This document shows, piece by piece, positions 20,901-30,287 of a stretch of DNA of 64,000 nucleotides. Under the pieces are notes generated by a model, which ran no database searches, was not told the origin of the DNA, and saw nothing but the letters and a program-made list of their open reading frames with translations. Made by a program: the position numbers and the translations under genes. This DNA comes from Ctenosaura bakeri (lineage: Eukaryota; Chordata; Lepidosauria; Squamata; Iguanidae), in contig CAOLHI010000147.1 in the NCBI GenBank assembly GCA_948474755.1, positions 1-64,000 of the forward strand. Direction: 5' to 3'. Each line of letters begins with the position of its first letter. The first letter of the stretch is position 1.

Positions 20901-23196
20901 GTTTTATTCCAAACATGCAGTATCAAATTTGTGACAAGAATGGTCCTAGATTGAGAAGCAGAGTGTATATTTGTTGCTGAATTGACACTGTTGATAAATA
21001 ACCTAGAAGGTCACAAAGCTGCATGGCAATTTCTCCATGTCAAATACTGCGAAATTGCAATGTTTAAGATTACTTATGGGGAATGTTGACATTATTCCTT
21101 CCTGTTGGGACAATATTGCTGTCCATGAATTTGGAAGTTCTGGTGACGAAATGGAGAAATAGGAATGGGGGAAAAACACCTACTTCAAGGGAAAGAACAC
21201 ACTTAACATTATATTCTACACTCACAGTCAAGTCTCTATCAATGATGAAATTTTGCAGCAGTCTTGGACTTCGTGGAATGAATCTTCCTCCTATCAGAGT
21301 CACAGCAAGTAGGTACATGGAATCCATTTCAGTTACCTTTAGGCAGATTACTTTGTTGTTGGAGCAGCTACCTTTTTCTTTTTAAAAACTGCTGATGTAT
21401 TCAGTACTCACTTGTGCCAACATCCAGCCATCTGTTTCACTACACCAGAGCATGGTATATGGCACAATTCAACATACAACAAAAATGATGTTTAAACATC
21501 ACGCGTTTTCTATGAAACCACTTGTCATCTCACCTGGCTCTCCTTTATCTCCTCTCACACCATCTGCACCTGGTTTTCCTGGGTATCCAGGCTCACCTAG
21601 CAGCAACAAAAGATAGTAAAGATGGTTTTTAATATATTGCTATTTTATAATTTTTAATGTTTGTAAAATACAATTTTAATTTAATCTTATTTTATTATTG
21701 CGTCCCAGTCTGAAAGAAAGGCAGGGCATAAATTAATTAAATAAATAAATGCATAAATAAATAGTATCTGTTAATCATTCCAAAGTGCTGAGGGCAACTC
21801 AGAAAAGATTCTCATCATTCTGAATGGACTCAGTACTGGGCAAGAGAAAATGGCCTCAAATGCTAATCTTAAGACTTTTTCACATCCCTATTGGTGCACA
21901 CAGTCCTTCTGTTAACCTGGTCCCAAACTGCTTATAGTTTTAAAAGATTGTGGTGAGAATTCTGTTCTAGTCACAATCCATAATCATAAGAAATTCTTAA
22001 AATGATTTGATATATTTTAAACCAGAAGGAAGTTTTTACGAAGACACTCAATATTATTTGGTGGACATAATAACTTTTTCAGCATTTGAACAAGCAGGGG
22101 ATTGGCAAATCCACACGGATGCCGATTTGGTTGTTAAGGTTGGGTGTTTTTTTTAGTTTATGAGATACATTGCTATATCTCAGTTTATTATCTGTTGACA
22201 TATTCTTTTAAACTGTGTTTCTTCTCTTCTTGTTTTAATTTCAATATATTTCCTCCCCAAAAAATAAATTTAAAAAGTCTAAATGTATAATCATATTGCA
22301 TAGCCAATGTCTTGCTTGTGGCATATTATAATTGTTATGACATCACTTAATCCTCTGAGTACAATATGTGGATATGTTTCACCGAAGGGATTAGCCTACC
22401 TAGAGGTTGAGGAAGTGAAGTTCCTATTCTCTTGATCCCTGTGGATTATCTACCTCACACAGATTTTGAAAACAAATCTATTTCTTTACCAGTAAAGTAC
22501 TTTTATTATAAAATTAAAAATTTGGCAGGGCCAGCAGAAGCTAAACGTTAGTCCACACGTGGTCCACATACCCTTCAACTGTGCTGATTTTACAGAGACG
22601 TTCCCAATTAATCCTCTGTCATCTCAGTTTTTGAATTGCTTTTGAAATATTTCAGTTTCTCGCTTCTCCTCTCTTTCCCCTTTTGTCCTCAGTTGCTCTG
22701 TCTAGACTGAATTCAAAGTGCAAGAGGAGTTCATACTCAGTCAACTCAGCAGAAGGGAGAGGAGAGGAAGGGCAGAATTTTGTCCTTCCCAGTAGACTCA
22801 GGCAAAAGCAAACTGCTGTAGCCGTTCCTAGCCTATCTGTTCTTCCTCCATGATAACTCTTACTGTCTTGACCATACTTTGATTTCGCTGACCACATGTG
22901 TCCTGTTTTTCATCTGTGAAATATTTGAGGGTATGTGCTCAAATCGCTACTTCAAGAGCTCAACATTCAGTTTTGTAGGATGTGCAGCTCACAAACACAC
23001 ATACGTAACAGTAACTAAGCAATTTGATACCTGGCTCTCCTTTTTCCCCCTTTGTTCCATCTCTTCCATCCCGGCCCGGTAAGCCATTGTGTCCAGGATT
23101 CCCAGGGATTCCAGCATACCTTTCGGCACAACTGCTCTCTCTTTGTATTTCTTCTGCTCTGATGCCAATGACCAGCAGAAGAAACCAGAGTTTCAT
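17160..23196 (-). CDS. C1QTNF9: C1QTNF9 (CTRP9), secreted collagen-C1q protein, complete coding region
   Basis: Three coding exons, 23031-23196, 21534-21596 and 17160-17959, join in frame to 1029 nt (342 aa plus stop; the human protein is 333 aa). Domain order: signal peptide (about residues 1-15), short Cys-containing N-terminus, collagen-like Gly-X-Y repeats (about 29-200), and a C-terminal C1q domain (about 205-342) with [14 protein letters not shown] and [20 protein letters not shown]9 is an adiponectin paralogue that assembles as trimers and is secreted mainly by adipose tissue. Near-identity in the N-terminal [19 protein letters not shown] segment argues for C1QTNF9 rather than another CTRP. 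It is one copy here, between MIPEP and SPATA13 and on the same strand. The C-terminus extends past the usual FLLFS end by about a dozen residues ([13 protein letters not shown]). Confidence 0.95.
17963..18000. repeat. (GA)n/(CT)n microsatellite at a splice acceptor
   Basis: A nearly uninterrupted GA tract on the plus strand, immediately next to the acceptor of the last C1QTNF9 exon. Read on the minus strand it forms the polypyrimidine tract of the intron. Confidence 0.9.
18040..18228 (-). repeat. tRNA-derived SINE (reverse) in C1QTNF9 intron 2
   Basis: The LINE-type tail (ccttcaagtagtttccaatt, atggcaactctaaggcaaac) is followed by the complement of the SINE body and B-box region (ccctcatctccagggttgta). 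Confidence 0.7.
18484..18960 (-). repeat. CR1 LINE 3' end fragment in C1QTNF9 intron 2
   Basis: The reverse strand reads the CR1 ORF2 C-terminus ([20 protein letters not shown]) and 3' end; the plus strand begins tagaatcaaagagttggaag. It is inserted in the same orientation as the host gene and is 5'-truncated. Confidence 0.85.
18961..21533. other. C1QTNF9 intron 2, remaining sequence
   Basis: AT-rich. It contains a degenerate tandem-like stretch at 20060-20345, where phrases such as agtggaagccctcacatttt and agtggaaatccccatattta recur about every 60 bases. No exon was seen. Confidence 0.5.
20060..20345. repeat. Degenerate tandem repeat, unit near 60 bases
   Basis: About four diverged units share a 'tggaa(g/a)(t/c)cc(t/c)cacat' phrase and a 'gtggtagaagtgggg' phrase. 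It could alternatively be part of an old LTR; I cannot tell which. Confidence 0.35.
21534..21596 (-). CDS. C1QTNF9: C1QTNF9 second coding exon (collagen segment)
   Basis: 63 bases (21 codons), symmetric phase. It encodes seven Gly-X-Y triplets, [20 protein letters not shown] and the split Gly codons at both ends. Acceptor TGCTGCTAG|GTGAGC, donor GAGCCAG|GTGAGA. Symmetric collagen exons like this can be gained, lost or skipped without frame change. Confidence 0.92.
21597..23030. other. C1QTNF9 intron 1
   Basis: AT-rich intron with an AATAAATAAATA tract near 21740. Nothing else was recognised. Confidence 0.5.
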
Positions 23197-23208
23197 ATTT
23201 AATTTCAA
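23031..23208 (-). CDS. C1QTNF9: C1QTNF9 first coding exon (signal peptide and start of collagen region)
   Basis: Acceptor TTCTTGCAG|TTGAAA at 23209/23208. Twelve bases later the ATG at 23196 starts [16 protein letters not shown], a hydrophobic signal peptide. An upstream ATG would lie in the preceding intron. The collagen repeats start at GIPGNPG. Donor GAGCCAG|GTATCA. The splice acceptor shows that a 5' non-coding exon lies upstream; I could not locate it. Confidence 0.92.
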
Positions 23209-23765
23209 CTGCAAGAATGAATATTTTTAAAATGGTGGCTAACAAAGTGTGTAAAATAAATAATAAGTCATAACCATGTTTGCAATGGCATCTGAATGTT
23301 TTCCTTCAATGTCATCTGAATGCTTTTGAGAGAATAAGGCAATAGTTAGATAAATAAAGATAAAAAGAAAGTATGTACTATTCTTCTATACAGACTCAAA
23401 TTAGACACTAAAGCTATGCGTATTCCTTACAATTTCCATTTCCCCTCTCCCGCAGTGGTTTCCTCAGAGGTATATGTTTCAGTGATTGGACCTGAAAACT
23501 AAGCTTATATTTCTCTTTCTATGGTTGATCGCAAAATGAACCATGCTAAATGCAAAGCATGCAATTCAATATAACCATGTTTCTTTCACCACTTCAGGAT
23601 CAATTCTTTAATAGCTTGAGCAGGATGAGGCTATTGTGGTCATATTTGGTTTCTGAGCTTCCTGTAGACTAAAAGCACCACAAATAGTCCTGCCACCTCA
23701 GATGGGAGGGCACTGTAGGATCTTTTTTGAAAATAATTTGTTTTAAATTTTATGATTGACACTTA

Positions 23766-23967
23766 GGCCATTTCCGCACTACAGTGTTAAAGTGCTGCTA
23801 TTCCACTATCAACCTCTTATGGAATTCTGGGGTTCGTAGTTTAGGGAAGAGCACTTCGAATTCTCAGCCAAAGAGCTCTTTGGTCTCAGTAAACAACAAA
23901 CCCCAGAATTCCGCGGGGCGTTGAAAGTGGAATAGCAGCACTTTAACACTGTAGTGTGGAAATAGCC
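23766..23967. mobile_element. Fold-back MITE copy 5, upstream of C1QTNF9
   Basis: Termini ggccatttccgcactacagt and actgtagtgtggaaatagcc; perfect TTA duplication at 23763-23765 and 23968-23970. The two arms pair along almost the whole length. It lies about 560 bases upstream of the first coding exon of C1QTNF9. Confidence 0.9.
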
Positions 23968-25718
23968 TTAGTTTGGTTGGTCAAGAGAAAGAAGCACCTG
24001 ATTATCACATCACCCTCAGAAGATCTACCTACTACATAGCAATAGATCAGATAAAAATTAAGGTCATTAGGACTGAATCAAGACACAAGCTTTACTGTGG
24101 TACAAGGGATTTGGGTTTGGGCCAAGCATGATTCATATTATTGCAGATTTTCACTAGTTGAATCTCTGAAAGCTAGAAACCTCATCTAACACTGATTGAC
24201 ATCCTTATAAACTCATTTTCCATTAGAACCTAATACCACTTCTGCTAATTAAAAATTTAGAATCTTACTGTATTGTTTAGATTCCAGAATTGTCTTTGTA
24301 CTGTACCCCCCCAAAAAAAAATTACGTTTGACACTGTTACACATAAGCTGTGTATCCAACTCCTCTTTTCTAGGGTTATTGTCAGCTAAAAAGATCTTGT
24401 TTTGATCTGTTTACTATAAATAAATATAAATGACATATAATAAATAAACTGAATTTGCTCAGTAATTAGACTGAACTTTTTAAGCTCTCTGCATGGGTAT
24501 GCAAGAGTCTAAAACTGTTTAGTTAGGCACTTTTGTCCTGGATTTGAGTGTCTCTTCCTGATTAACCTCTTAAGAGTAATTACTCTATTTCTGTGCTCGT
24601 TTTTTTCATCTTCTCCTAGCTTTCAAACAAAATATCTGCTGTGTCTTTTTAATGTTCATATATTACGAACAGGTTTAGACTGTTACCTTGACATAAATCT
24701 CTGAAGTCTGGCCATGGGTGTATGGAATTATTCAATGGCCAGATTGGAAGGTCTAATAAGTAGTCATGATTCAACAGTACAACAAAGGTACCAGATTGTA
24801 TTACAATCCACCAAAACATACACAACAGCAAAGATGTCTCATGTTCACAACACCATTTTAAAAAATAGTTGCATAAGGAATATTGGTTCATTTTATTCAA
24901 ATCAACCAGTCATTGTCAAGTTTCATGTAGGATAAGTCTCAGGCTTAGAGGAAGTCTCTACACCTCTCCTCAAAAACGTTGGATTTTTAAAGGGAAAACC
25001 TTAAAAGTTTTATATAGATTTATATAGCATTACCATATTTTATATAATAGTACTACTAGACTGCAGAAAATTAATAAATTATCTTATATGATCATTCTTA
25101 CCATACAAGTGCCTGAAACAATGTTCGTCTACTGTGAGTTTCTCTTCCAAAGCTTCTCCAGAGTACTTGAATCTGGGACAACTAACAACTTTATTTACAG
25201 CAGCAGTAATTGACTTACGCATCATGAGATACAGAACTAATGGCTTAATTAGAAACAGATGAATCACATTAGAAAAAGGCCCACAGATCTAACTTTTTCT
25301 TGAGTCTATCCAGAACAACTGAAAGTCCAGAAGATACCTTGTTGGCATAATTTCAGAAGTGGATTCTGCCTGGTAAGAGTGTTCCAAAGCTAGAAATCCT
25401 AACACTTTAGGTGAGTTGATTAGCTTCATGAAAATAATACGTTAATGGTGTTTCTGTATTTTTCATTCTGATTTTAATTTTGTGTTCCTTAATACCTGAT
25501 TTTGAGGTTTTACTGGTTTGACCTGGATACATCAGTATGCTTGGACATAGGATTGCATTAGCAACATGATGATATTGTCATGTAGTGAAATCTCTTAATA
25601 ATCAAAGGCTTCCCATCTTGAATGTTTACAGATTGTTCCACTTGTAGAGACTGCACATAATGAAAATGACCACTGGGGATAAAGGGTCTAATTCTGTTAT
25701 GGACTGGATCAAAATGAT
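23968..25718. other. Sequence upstream of C1QTNF9
   Basis: AT-rich. The C1QTNF9 promoter and 5' non-coding exon probably lie here or further right, beyond the DIRS element, but no promoter motif was convincing. Confidence 0.4.
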
Positions 25719-25769
25719 GAACAGGTTGCTTACCTGTAACTGTGGTTCTTCGAGTGGTCATCTGTGCCA

Positions 25770-25908
25770 TCATACACTAGGAGCTTTAGCGCCTGCGCGG
25801 TAGCGTTCGGAAACTTCTAGAGCTTGTTCGCTTGGCGGGAACCCCTCCCCCACGCCGGTACTGCGCATGCTCCTCCCGCCGAGCAACGGTCTCTCCTCAG
25901 TTCTGTCG
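25770..25908. repeat. DIRS inverted terminal repeat, 3' side
   Basis: It is the reverse complement of 31642-31775 with very few differences (ctaggagctttagcgcctgc at the outer side, tctctcctcagttct at the inner side). Similarity stops sharply where the 5' side enters the ORF1 leader. Confidence 0.92.
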
Positions 25909-25958
25909 TCCGCCGTAGAACCTACAGGGACCTGAGAAAGAGGGGAGGAAGGGCGGGT

Positions 25959-26056
25959 GTGTATGATGGCACAGATGACCACTCGAAGAACCACAGTTAC
26001 AGGTAAGCAACCTGTTCTTCTTCTTCGTGGTCTCTGTGCCTTCATACACTAGGAGA
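25959..26056. repeat. DIRS internal complementary region (ICR)
   Basis: 25959-26017 is complementary to the 3' terminus (25719-25777). 26018-26056 is complementary to the 5' terminus (about 31762-31800). The junction falls in CCTGTTC/TTCTTCTTCG. This is the circle-junction template of the DIRS replication model. Confidence 0.92.
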
Positions 26057-26091
26057 CTGTGTAGCTTACCGGTCGGACGGCGGGTCAGGTC

Positions 26092-28932
26092 CTACAGCAC
26101 GGAAGCCAACACCTCACGTCCAAACCGGGCATCTCTGCGCGACCGGCAGTCGAGCCTGTAGTGGCGCACGAAGGTCGATGGTTGGGACCAGGTCGCCACA
26201 CGGCAGAGTTCATGCAGGTCAACTCCTCGCAGGAGGGCCGCAGAAGTAGCCACAGCTCTGGTGGAGTGGGCTCGAAGCAGGACTGGCGGAGGCTTCCTCG
26301 CGAGCTCATACGCCAGTTGAATAGTCCTTACCACCCACTTGGAGAAGCGCTGGGTGGACACTTTTAGGCCCCTCCGACGTCGCCCATAGCAAACAAAGAG
26401 ATGCGGCGTCTGTCGGAAGGAAGCAGTCCTGTCCTTGTAGAAAGCCAATGCCCGACGCACGTCCAGGGAGTGGAGGGACCGCTCCAACGGTGTCGTCGGG
26501 TTCGGGAAGAAGGCAGGCAGGATGATGTCCTGGTTGAGATGGAAACTGGACACCACCTTTGGCAGGAACGAGATGTCAGGTCTCAGGACCACCTTGTCCC
26601 TGTGGAAGACCATGAAGGGCTCATCGGAACGAAGAGCTGTGATCTCACCCGCTCGCCTCGCTGAGGTCACCGCTACCAGGAAGGCGGTTTTCATTGTCAG
26701 GAGCCTGTCATCCGAGGTCGCCATCGGCTCGAAGGGCGGCTTCGTCAACTGCGAGAGCACCAGCGAGAGGGACCACGGCGGTAGCGGCGGCGATACCGGC
26801 GGGTAGAGATGGTGAAGTCCCTTCAGGAACCGCTTAACGGTATCGTTCCTGAAGAAGGCCGAGGCAGCAGATCGTGGCGGTTGGTATGCCACGATCGCGG
26901 AGAGATACACCTTCAGGGATGGAAACGCCAGGCCCTGTTGCCGGAGGTGCAGGAGGAAGTGCAGGACGGTCGAGAGCCCCGCGGGCGATACCGGCTCACT
27001 CCTCTCGTTAGCGAAGGTCAGGAAGCGTCGCCACTTGTATTGATAGTTGCGACGGGTGGATTCCTTCCTGGCCGCGACGAGGACGGTACCGAGCACGGGA
27101 TCGTCTAGTGCGATATCCTCCAGGCATGGAGGGCCAGGCGTGGCAGGTCCGGATGGAGGACTCGGCCGCCGGAGTGGGAGAGCAGGTCCGGTGTCGGTGG
27201 CAACCGGAGCAGGTCGTCTCGCACGGCTCGTAGCAGGGGTGCGAACCAATGTTGTCTCGGCCAGTACGGGGCTACCAGGATCGCGTCGGCTCGGTCGGCG
27301 AGGATCTTCGATATCGTCCGGCCGAGCAGCGGGAACGGCGGGAACGCGTAGAGGAGTTCCCCGGTCCACGGAAACTGGAAAGCGTCCCCGATGGAGGCAC
27401 GATCGTGGCCCGCTCTGGAACAGAATCGGCGACACTTCGCGTTTTCCCTGGTCGCGAAGAGGTCGATCGATGGTTCGCCCCAGCGGTCCCGAATCAGTCT
27501 GAACGCCTCTCCGGAGAGAGACCATTCGTGATGGGATGAGGTGTCTCTGCTGAGGGCATCTGCCGTGGTGTTCTCCTGCCCGGCCAGGTGAACCGCCACG
27601 GGATGCGTGTGCAGGCGAATGCACCATTCCCACAGGCCGAGCGCGATGTCGAGCAGGGTCGTGGAATGAGTCCCACCTTGTCTGTTGATGTAGCAGACGG
27701 CGGTGGTGTTGTCCGTCAGAATCAGGACCGTCCGCCCCGCCACGGCATGGCGGAACGCCCGTAGGGCTTTCCAGACGGCGAGCAGCTCCAGCGCGTTGAT
27801 ATGGAGAGCGGTCTCGTCGTCGGTCCATCTGTCGCGGACTCTGAGATCGCCGCAGTGGGCACCCCATCCATACAGGGAGGCGTCGGTCGTTACCGTCACC
27901 TTCGGTGTCGGCTGTTGGAAAGGCATGCCTGACATGAGATTGCGTCGCGACTGCCACCATCGGAGGGATGAGCGGACGTCTCCCGGCAGCTGCAGTCGGA
28001 GTGTCTGTTCGTCTCGCAGGGGGTCGAATATGCGGACGAACCAGTGTTGAAGAGGTCTTGCTCTCAGCCTGGCGAAGTATGTCACAGCGGTCGTCGCAGC
28101 CATATAGCCCAAGAGCTGCTGGACGCTTCTCGCAGATAACGTCGGGGCCGTACGAGCGTGAGCGGCGGCCCGGATCAAGGTTTGTGCTCGAGACTCTGGT
28201 AGGTACGCCCTGGCGGAGGTCGAGTCGAGCGTCGCCCCGATGAAGTCCAAGATCCTCGCCGGCTCGAGGTGGGACTTCTTCGGATTCACTCGTAGGCCAA
28301 GGCGGGTCAGGAGTGACAACGTCATGTGGACGTCGTGGTAAAGTCTCTGTTTGCAGGACGCCACCAACAGCCAATCGTCGAGGTAGGGGAAGACGGAAGC
28401 GCCCTTCGTCCGCAGGTAGGATACCACCGGGGCCATGCACTTGGTGAAGACCCTTGGGGCAGTCGAGAGTCCGAACGGCAGCACCTTGTACTGGTAACAG
28501 GTGTCGTCGACTGCGAAGCGGAGGTACCGTCTGTGCTGCGGGCGAATGGCGATATGGAAGTATGCGTCTCGGAGATCGATGGAGGCGAACCAGTCCCCTC
28601 GATGTAGGAAGGGTAGGATCGACGGTATCGTGACCATCTTGAACCTTTTGGGGCGGATGTAGTAGTTCACCCCTCTGAGGTCTAGGATCGGCCGGAGGGT
28701 ACCGTCGGCTTTCGGTACCGTGAAGTACCTGGAGAAGAAGCCGGTGGTCTTGGCCTCTTGCGGGAGCCGCTCGATCGCCCCTTTCTGGAGGAGGGATTGG
28801 ATCTCTTCCAGGAGGGCCGGACTCGACGGCGTGGAGTAGTACACGCCGCGAGGAGGAATATCGAGAAACTCGATGGCGTAGCCAAGACGGACGATGGAAA
28901 GCACCCAAGAGTCCGTAGTGACATACTGCCAC
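26092..28932 (-). CDS. DIRS ORF3, tyrosine recombinase (overlaps ORF2 in another frame)
   Basis: The tyrosine recombinase occupies the 3' third, about 27120 down to the stop at 26092. An N-terminal SAM-like part (STRRNYQYKWRRFLTFANER) is followed by the catalytic core: the first Arg in SARRAGEI, the HxxR box in AHSTRA, a Trp in TWSQPSTF at the usual second-His position, and the nucleophilic Tyr in FVRHYRL. The family inserts circular cDNA by site-specific recombination, without an integrase. The frame is also open from 28932 to 27120, but there it only overlaps ORF2; that 5' part has biased composition and no recognisable domain. The true translation start is unknown. ORF3 is in the -1 frame relative to ORF2. 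Confidence 0.88.
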   Translation of the reverse strand: MAVCHYGLLGAFHRPSWLRHRVSRYSSSRRVLLHAVESGPPGRDPIPPPERGDRAAPARGQDHRLLLQVLHGTESRRYPPADPRPQRGELLHPPQKVQDGHDTVDPTLPTSRGLVRLHRSPRRILPYRHSPAAQTVPPLRSRRHLLPVQGAAVRTLDCPKGLHQVHGPGGILPADEGRFRLPLPRRLAVGGVLQTETLPRRPHDVVTPDPPWPTSESEEVPPRAGEDLGLHRGDARLDLRQGVPTRVSSTNLDPGRRSRSYGPDVICEKRPAALGLYGCDDRCDILRQAESKTSSTLVRPHIRPPARRTDTPTAAAGRRPLIPPMVAVATQSHVRHAFPTADTEGDGNDRRLPVWMGCPLRRSQSPRQMDRRRDRSPYQRAGAARRLESPTGVPPCRGGADGPDSDGQHHRRLLHQQTRWDSFHDPARHRARPVGMVHSPAHASRGGSPGRAGEHHGRCPQQRHLIPSRMVSLRRGVQTDSGPLGRTIDRPLRDQGKREVSPILFQSGPRSCLHRGRFPVSVDRGTPLRVPAVPAARPDDIEDPRRPSRRDPGSPVLAETTLVRTPATSRARRPAPVATDTGPALPLRRPSPPSGPATPGPPCLEDIALDDPVLGTVLVAARKESTRRNYQYKWRRFLTFANERSEPVSPAGLSTVLHFLLHLRQQGLAFPSLKVYLSAIVAYQPPRSAASAFFRNDTVKRFLKGLHHLYPPVSPPLPPWSLSLVLSQLTKPPFEPMATSDDRLLTMKTAFLVAVTSARRAGEITALRSDEPFMVFHRDKVVLRPDISFLPKVVSSFHLNQDIILPAFFPNPTTPLERSLHSLDVRRALAFYKDRTASFRQTPHLFVCYGRRRRGLKVSTQRFSKWVVRTIQLAYELARKPPPVLLRAHSTRAVATSAALLRGVDLHELCRVATWSQPSTFVRHYRLDCRSRRDARFGREVLASVL

Positions 28933-30287
28933 TCCGCTAGGTGTCGAGCGAGAGTCGGTCGGTCTCCGAGCGCTGATGGTAGGCTGAAGAGTGGGTATTG
29001 GTAGGTCCTGCCAGGCACGTCAAAACCGAGACTTTGTCTCGGAGGAGGACTTCTTCGACGAAGGCGGGCGCCGCCTAATCGTGCGTCTGGCCGATGAGCC
29101 GGAGGACGGTCTCGACTGTCCAGACTGGGCCGAACGCTGGAACGACGAGGTGGAGATCGTCGCCAGGATGGTCGGAAGGTGGAGGCCCTGCGGGTCTGCG
29201 TGGCCGGCTGTAGCCCAATCTTTTTTGCGGTCAGTCTCGCCTTGACGAGATTGTCCAAAGCTTCGTCTGTGGACGAATTGAATAGGCCTTCACCGTCGAA
29301 GGGGAGATCTTCAATCCTCCTTCTGGTGTCCTCTTGGATGTCGGCCGGTCGAAGCCAAGCATGGCGGCGGAGGCCGACGGATCCCGCCATGACCCGGGAG
29401 GCGATCTCCACTGCGTGCCGGGAGGAGGCCATCTGGTGCCGAGCGATGGAGATAGCCTCATTGAAGATCACGGAGGAGGCTTGGCGGATGTCCTCCGGTA
29501 CCGCTTCCATCGCTGGTTGCAGGCGATCGAGCACCTTCTTCAGGTATGCCGCGAGGCAAGCCTGAGTGTTGGACAGCCTGATCTGCAAGGAGGCAGCCGA
29601 ATAGAACCTCCTTGCGTAGGCGTCCAACTTCCTGCCCTCTTTGTCCGGCGGGGTGGTGTGTTGCCTGCCGGAGCCTTTCGTCTGCGCGGACTCGACGACC
29701 ACAGAGTTCGGTGCAGGGTGATTAAATAGATAACCGGCGTTATCCTTCTGCACCCTGTAGAGGTGTTCTAACCGCTGCGGTATCGGCTGAGCCGAGGCCG
29801 GTCTATCCCAGGCGGCCTTCACCAGTCTGGATACCCGGGGCAGGAGAGGCAGCGGGGCCGTGGAAGGTCGCTTCTCCTCGAAAACGGAGAAGGCTGGATC
29901 GTCATCCTCCGGCTCCGCATCGGCGATCTTAAGGCCGAGGGTAGTGGCCATGCGGAGCAGCATCGCAGAGAACTGGTGGACGTCCTCTGGAGCAGAATCT
30001 GGGATCGGGTCCCCGAATCCCAACGGAGGAGACTCCTGGGAGGCCGCCTCAGACACCTCAGACTCCGCACTCGAGTCGTACGACTCCGAGCTCGGTGAGT
30101 CCTCTCGCCGCTCGCTCTCCGGCTCCTTCGTAGTCGCCGCAGGTGTTGCCTTCCTAGGCTTCTCCGCAGCCGGGGCGGTGGTAGCAGCAGCGTCCCGCTT
30201 GGGATGGCTGACCACGGACTTCACCCTCTTGGTGGTGACCGGGGTAGTCTGGCAGGCTGACGTCGTCGTAGCCCGCTCAGTCACCAC
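27105..30287 (-). CDS. DIRS ORF2: capsid-like region, reverse transcriptase, RNase H, Dam-like methyltransferase
   Basis: 1060 codons without a stop. Order by approximate residue: acidic Ser-rich leader (30-100); helical Gag/capsid-like region with KLDAYARRFYSAASLQ (about 220-330); Arg/Ser-rich linker; RT from about 520 with VPKADGTLRPILDLRGVN, PFGLSTAPRVF and the catalytic YLDD box near 633; RNase H with TTDASLYGWG (about 800), ALELLAVWKAL and TDNTTAVCYINRQGG; and a C-terminal domain resembling the Dam-type N6-adenine methyltransferase of DIRS elements (IDLFATREN, then LLYAFPPFPLLGR near 980 and APYWPRQHWF). The first codon of the open frame is GTG, and no ATG occurs until about codon 108, so translation probably comes from ORF1 by frameshifting or reinitiation. 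Confidence 0.9.
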   Translation of the reverse strand: MVTERATTTSACQTTPVTTKRVKSVVSHPKRDAAATTAPAAEKPRKATPAATTKEPESERREDSPSSESYDSSAESEVSEAASQESPPLGFGDPIPDSAPEDVHQFSAMLLRMATTLGLKIADAEPEDDDPAFSVFEEKRPSTAPLPLLPRVSRLVKAAWDRPASAQPIPQRLEHLYRVQKDNAGYLFNHPAPNSVVVESAQTKGSGRQHTTPPDKEGRKLDAYARRFYSAASLQIRLSNTQACLAAYLKKVLDRLQPAMEAVPEDIRQASSVIFNEAISIARHQMASSRHAVEIASRVMAGSVGLRRHAWLRPADIQEDTRRRIEDLPFDGEGLFNSSTDEALDNLVKARLTAKKIGLQPATQTRRASTFRPSWRRSPPRRSSVRPSLDSRDRPPAHRPDARLGGARLRRRSPPPRQSLGFDVPGRTYQYPLFSLPSALGDRPTLARHLAEWQYVTTDSWVLSIVRLGYAIEFLDIPPRGVYYSTPSSPALLEEIQSLLQKGAIERLPQEAKTTGFFSRYFTVPKADGTLRPILDLRGVNYYIRPKRFKMVTIPSILPFLHRGDWFASIDLRDAYFHIAIRPQHRRYLRFAVDDTCYQYKVLPFGLSTAPRVFTKCMAPVVSYLRTKGASVFPYLDDWLLVASCKQRLYHDVHMTLSLLTRLGLRVNPKKSHLEPARILDFIGATLDSTSARAYLPESRAQTLIRAAAHARTAPTLSARSVQQLLGYMAATTAVTYFARLRARPLQHWFVRIFDPLRDEQTLRLQLPGDVRSSLRWWQSRRNLMSGMPFQQPTPKVTVTTDASLYGWGAHCGDLRVRDRWTDDETALHINALELLAVWKALRAFRHAVAGRTVLILTDNTTAVCYINRQGGTHSTTLLDIALGLWEWCIRLHTHPVAVHLAGQENTTADALSRDTSSHHEWSLSGEAFRLIRDRWGEPSIDLFATRENAKCRRFCSRAGHDRASIGDAFQFPWTGELLYAFPPFPLLGRTISKILADRADAILVAPYWPRQHWFAPLLRAVRDDLLRLPPTPDLLSHSGGRVLHPDLPRLALHAWRISH

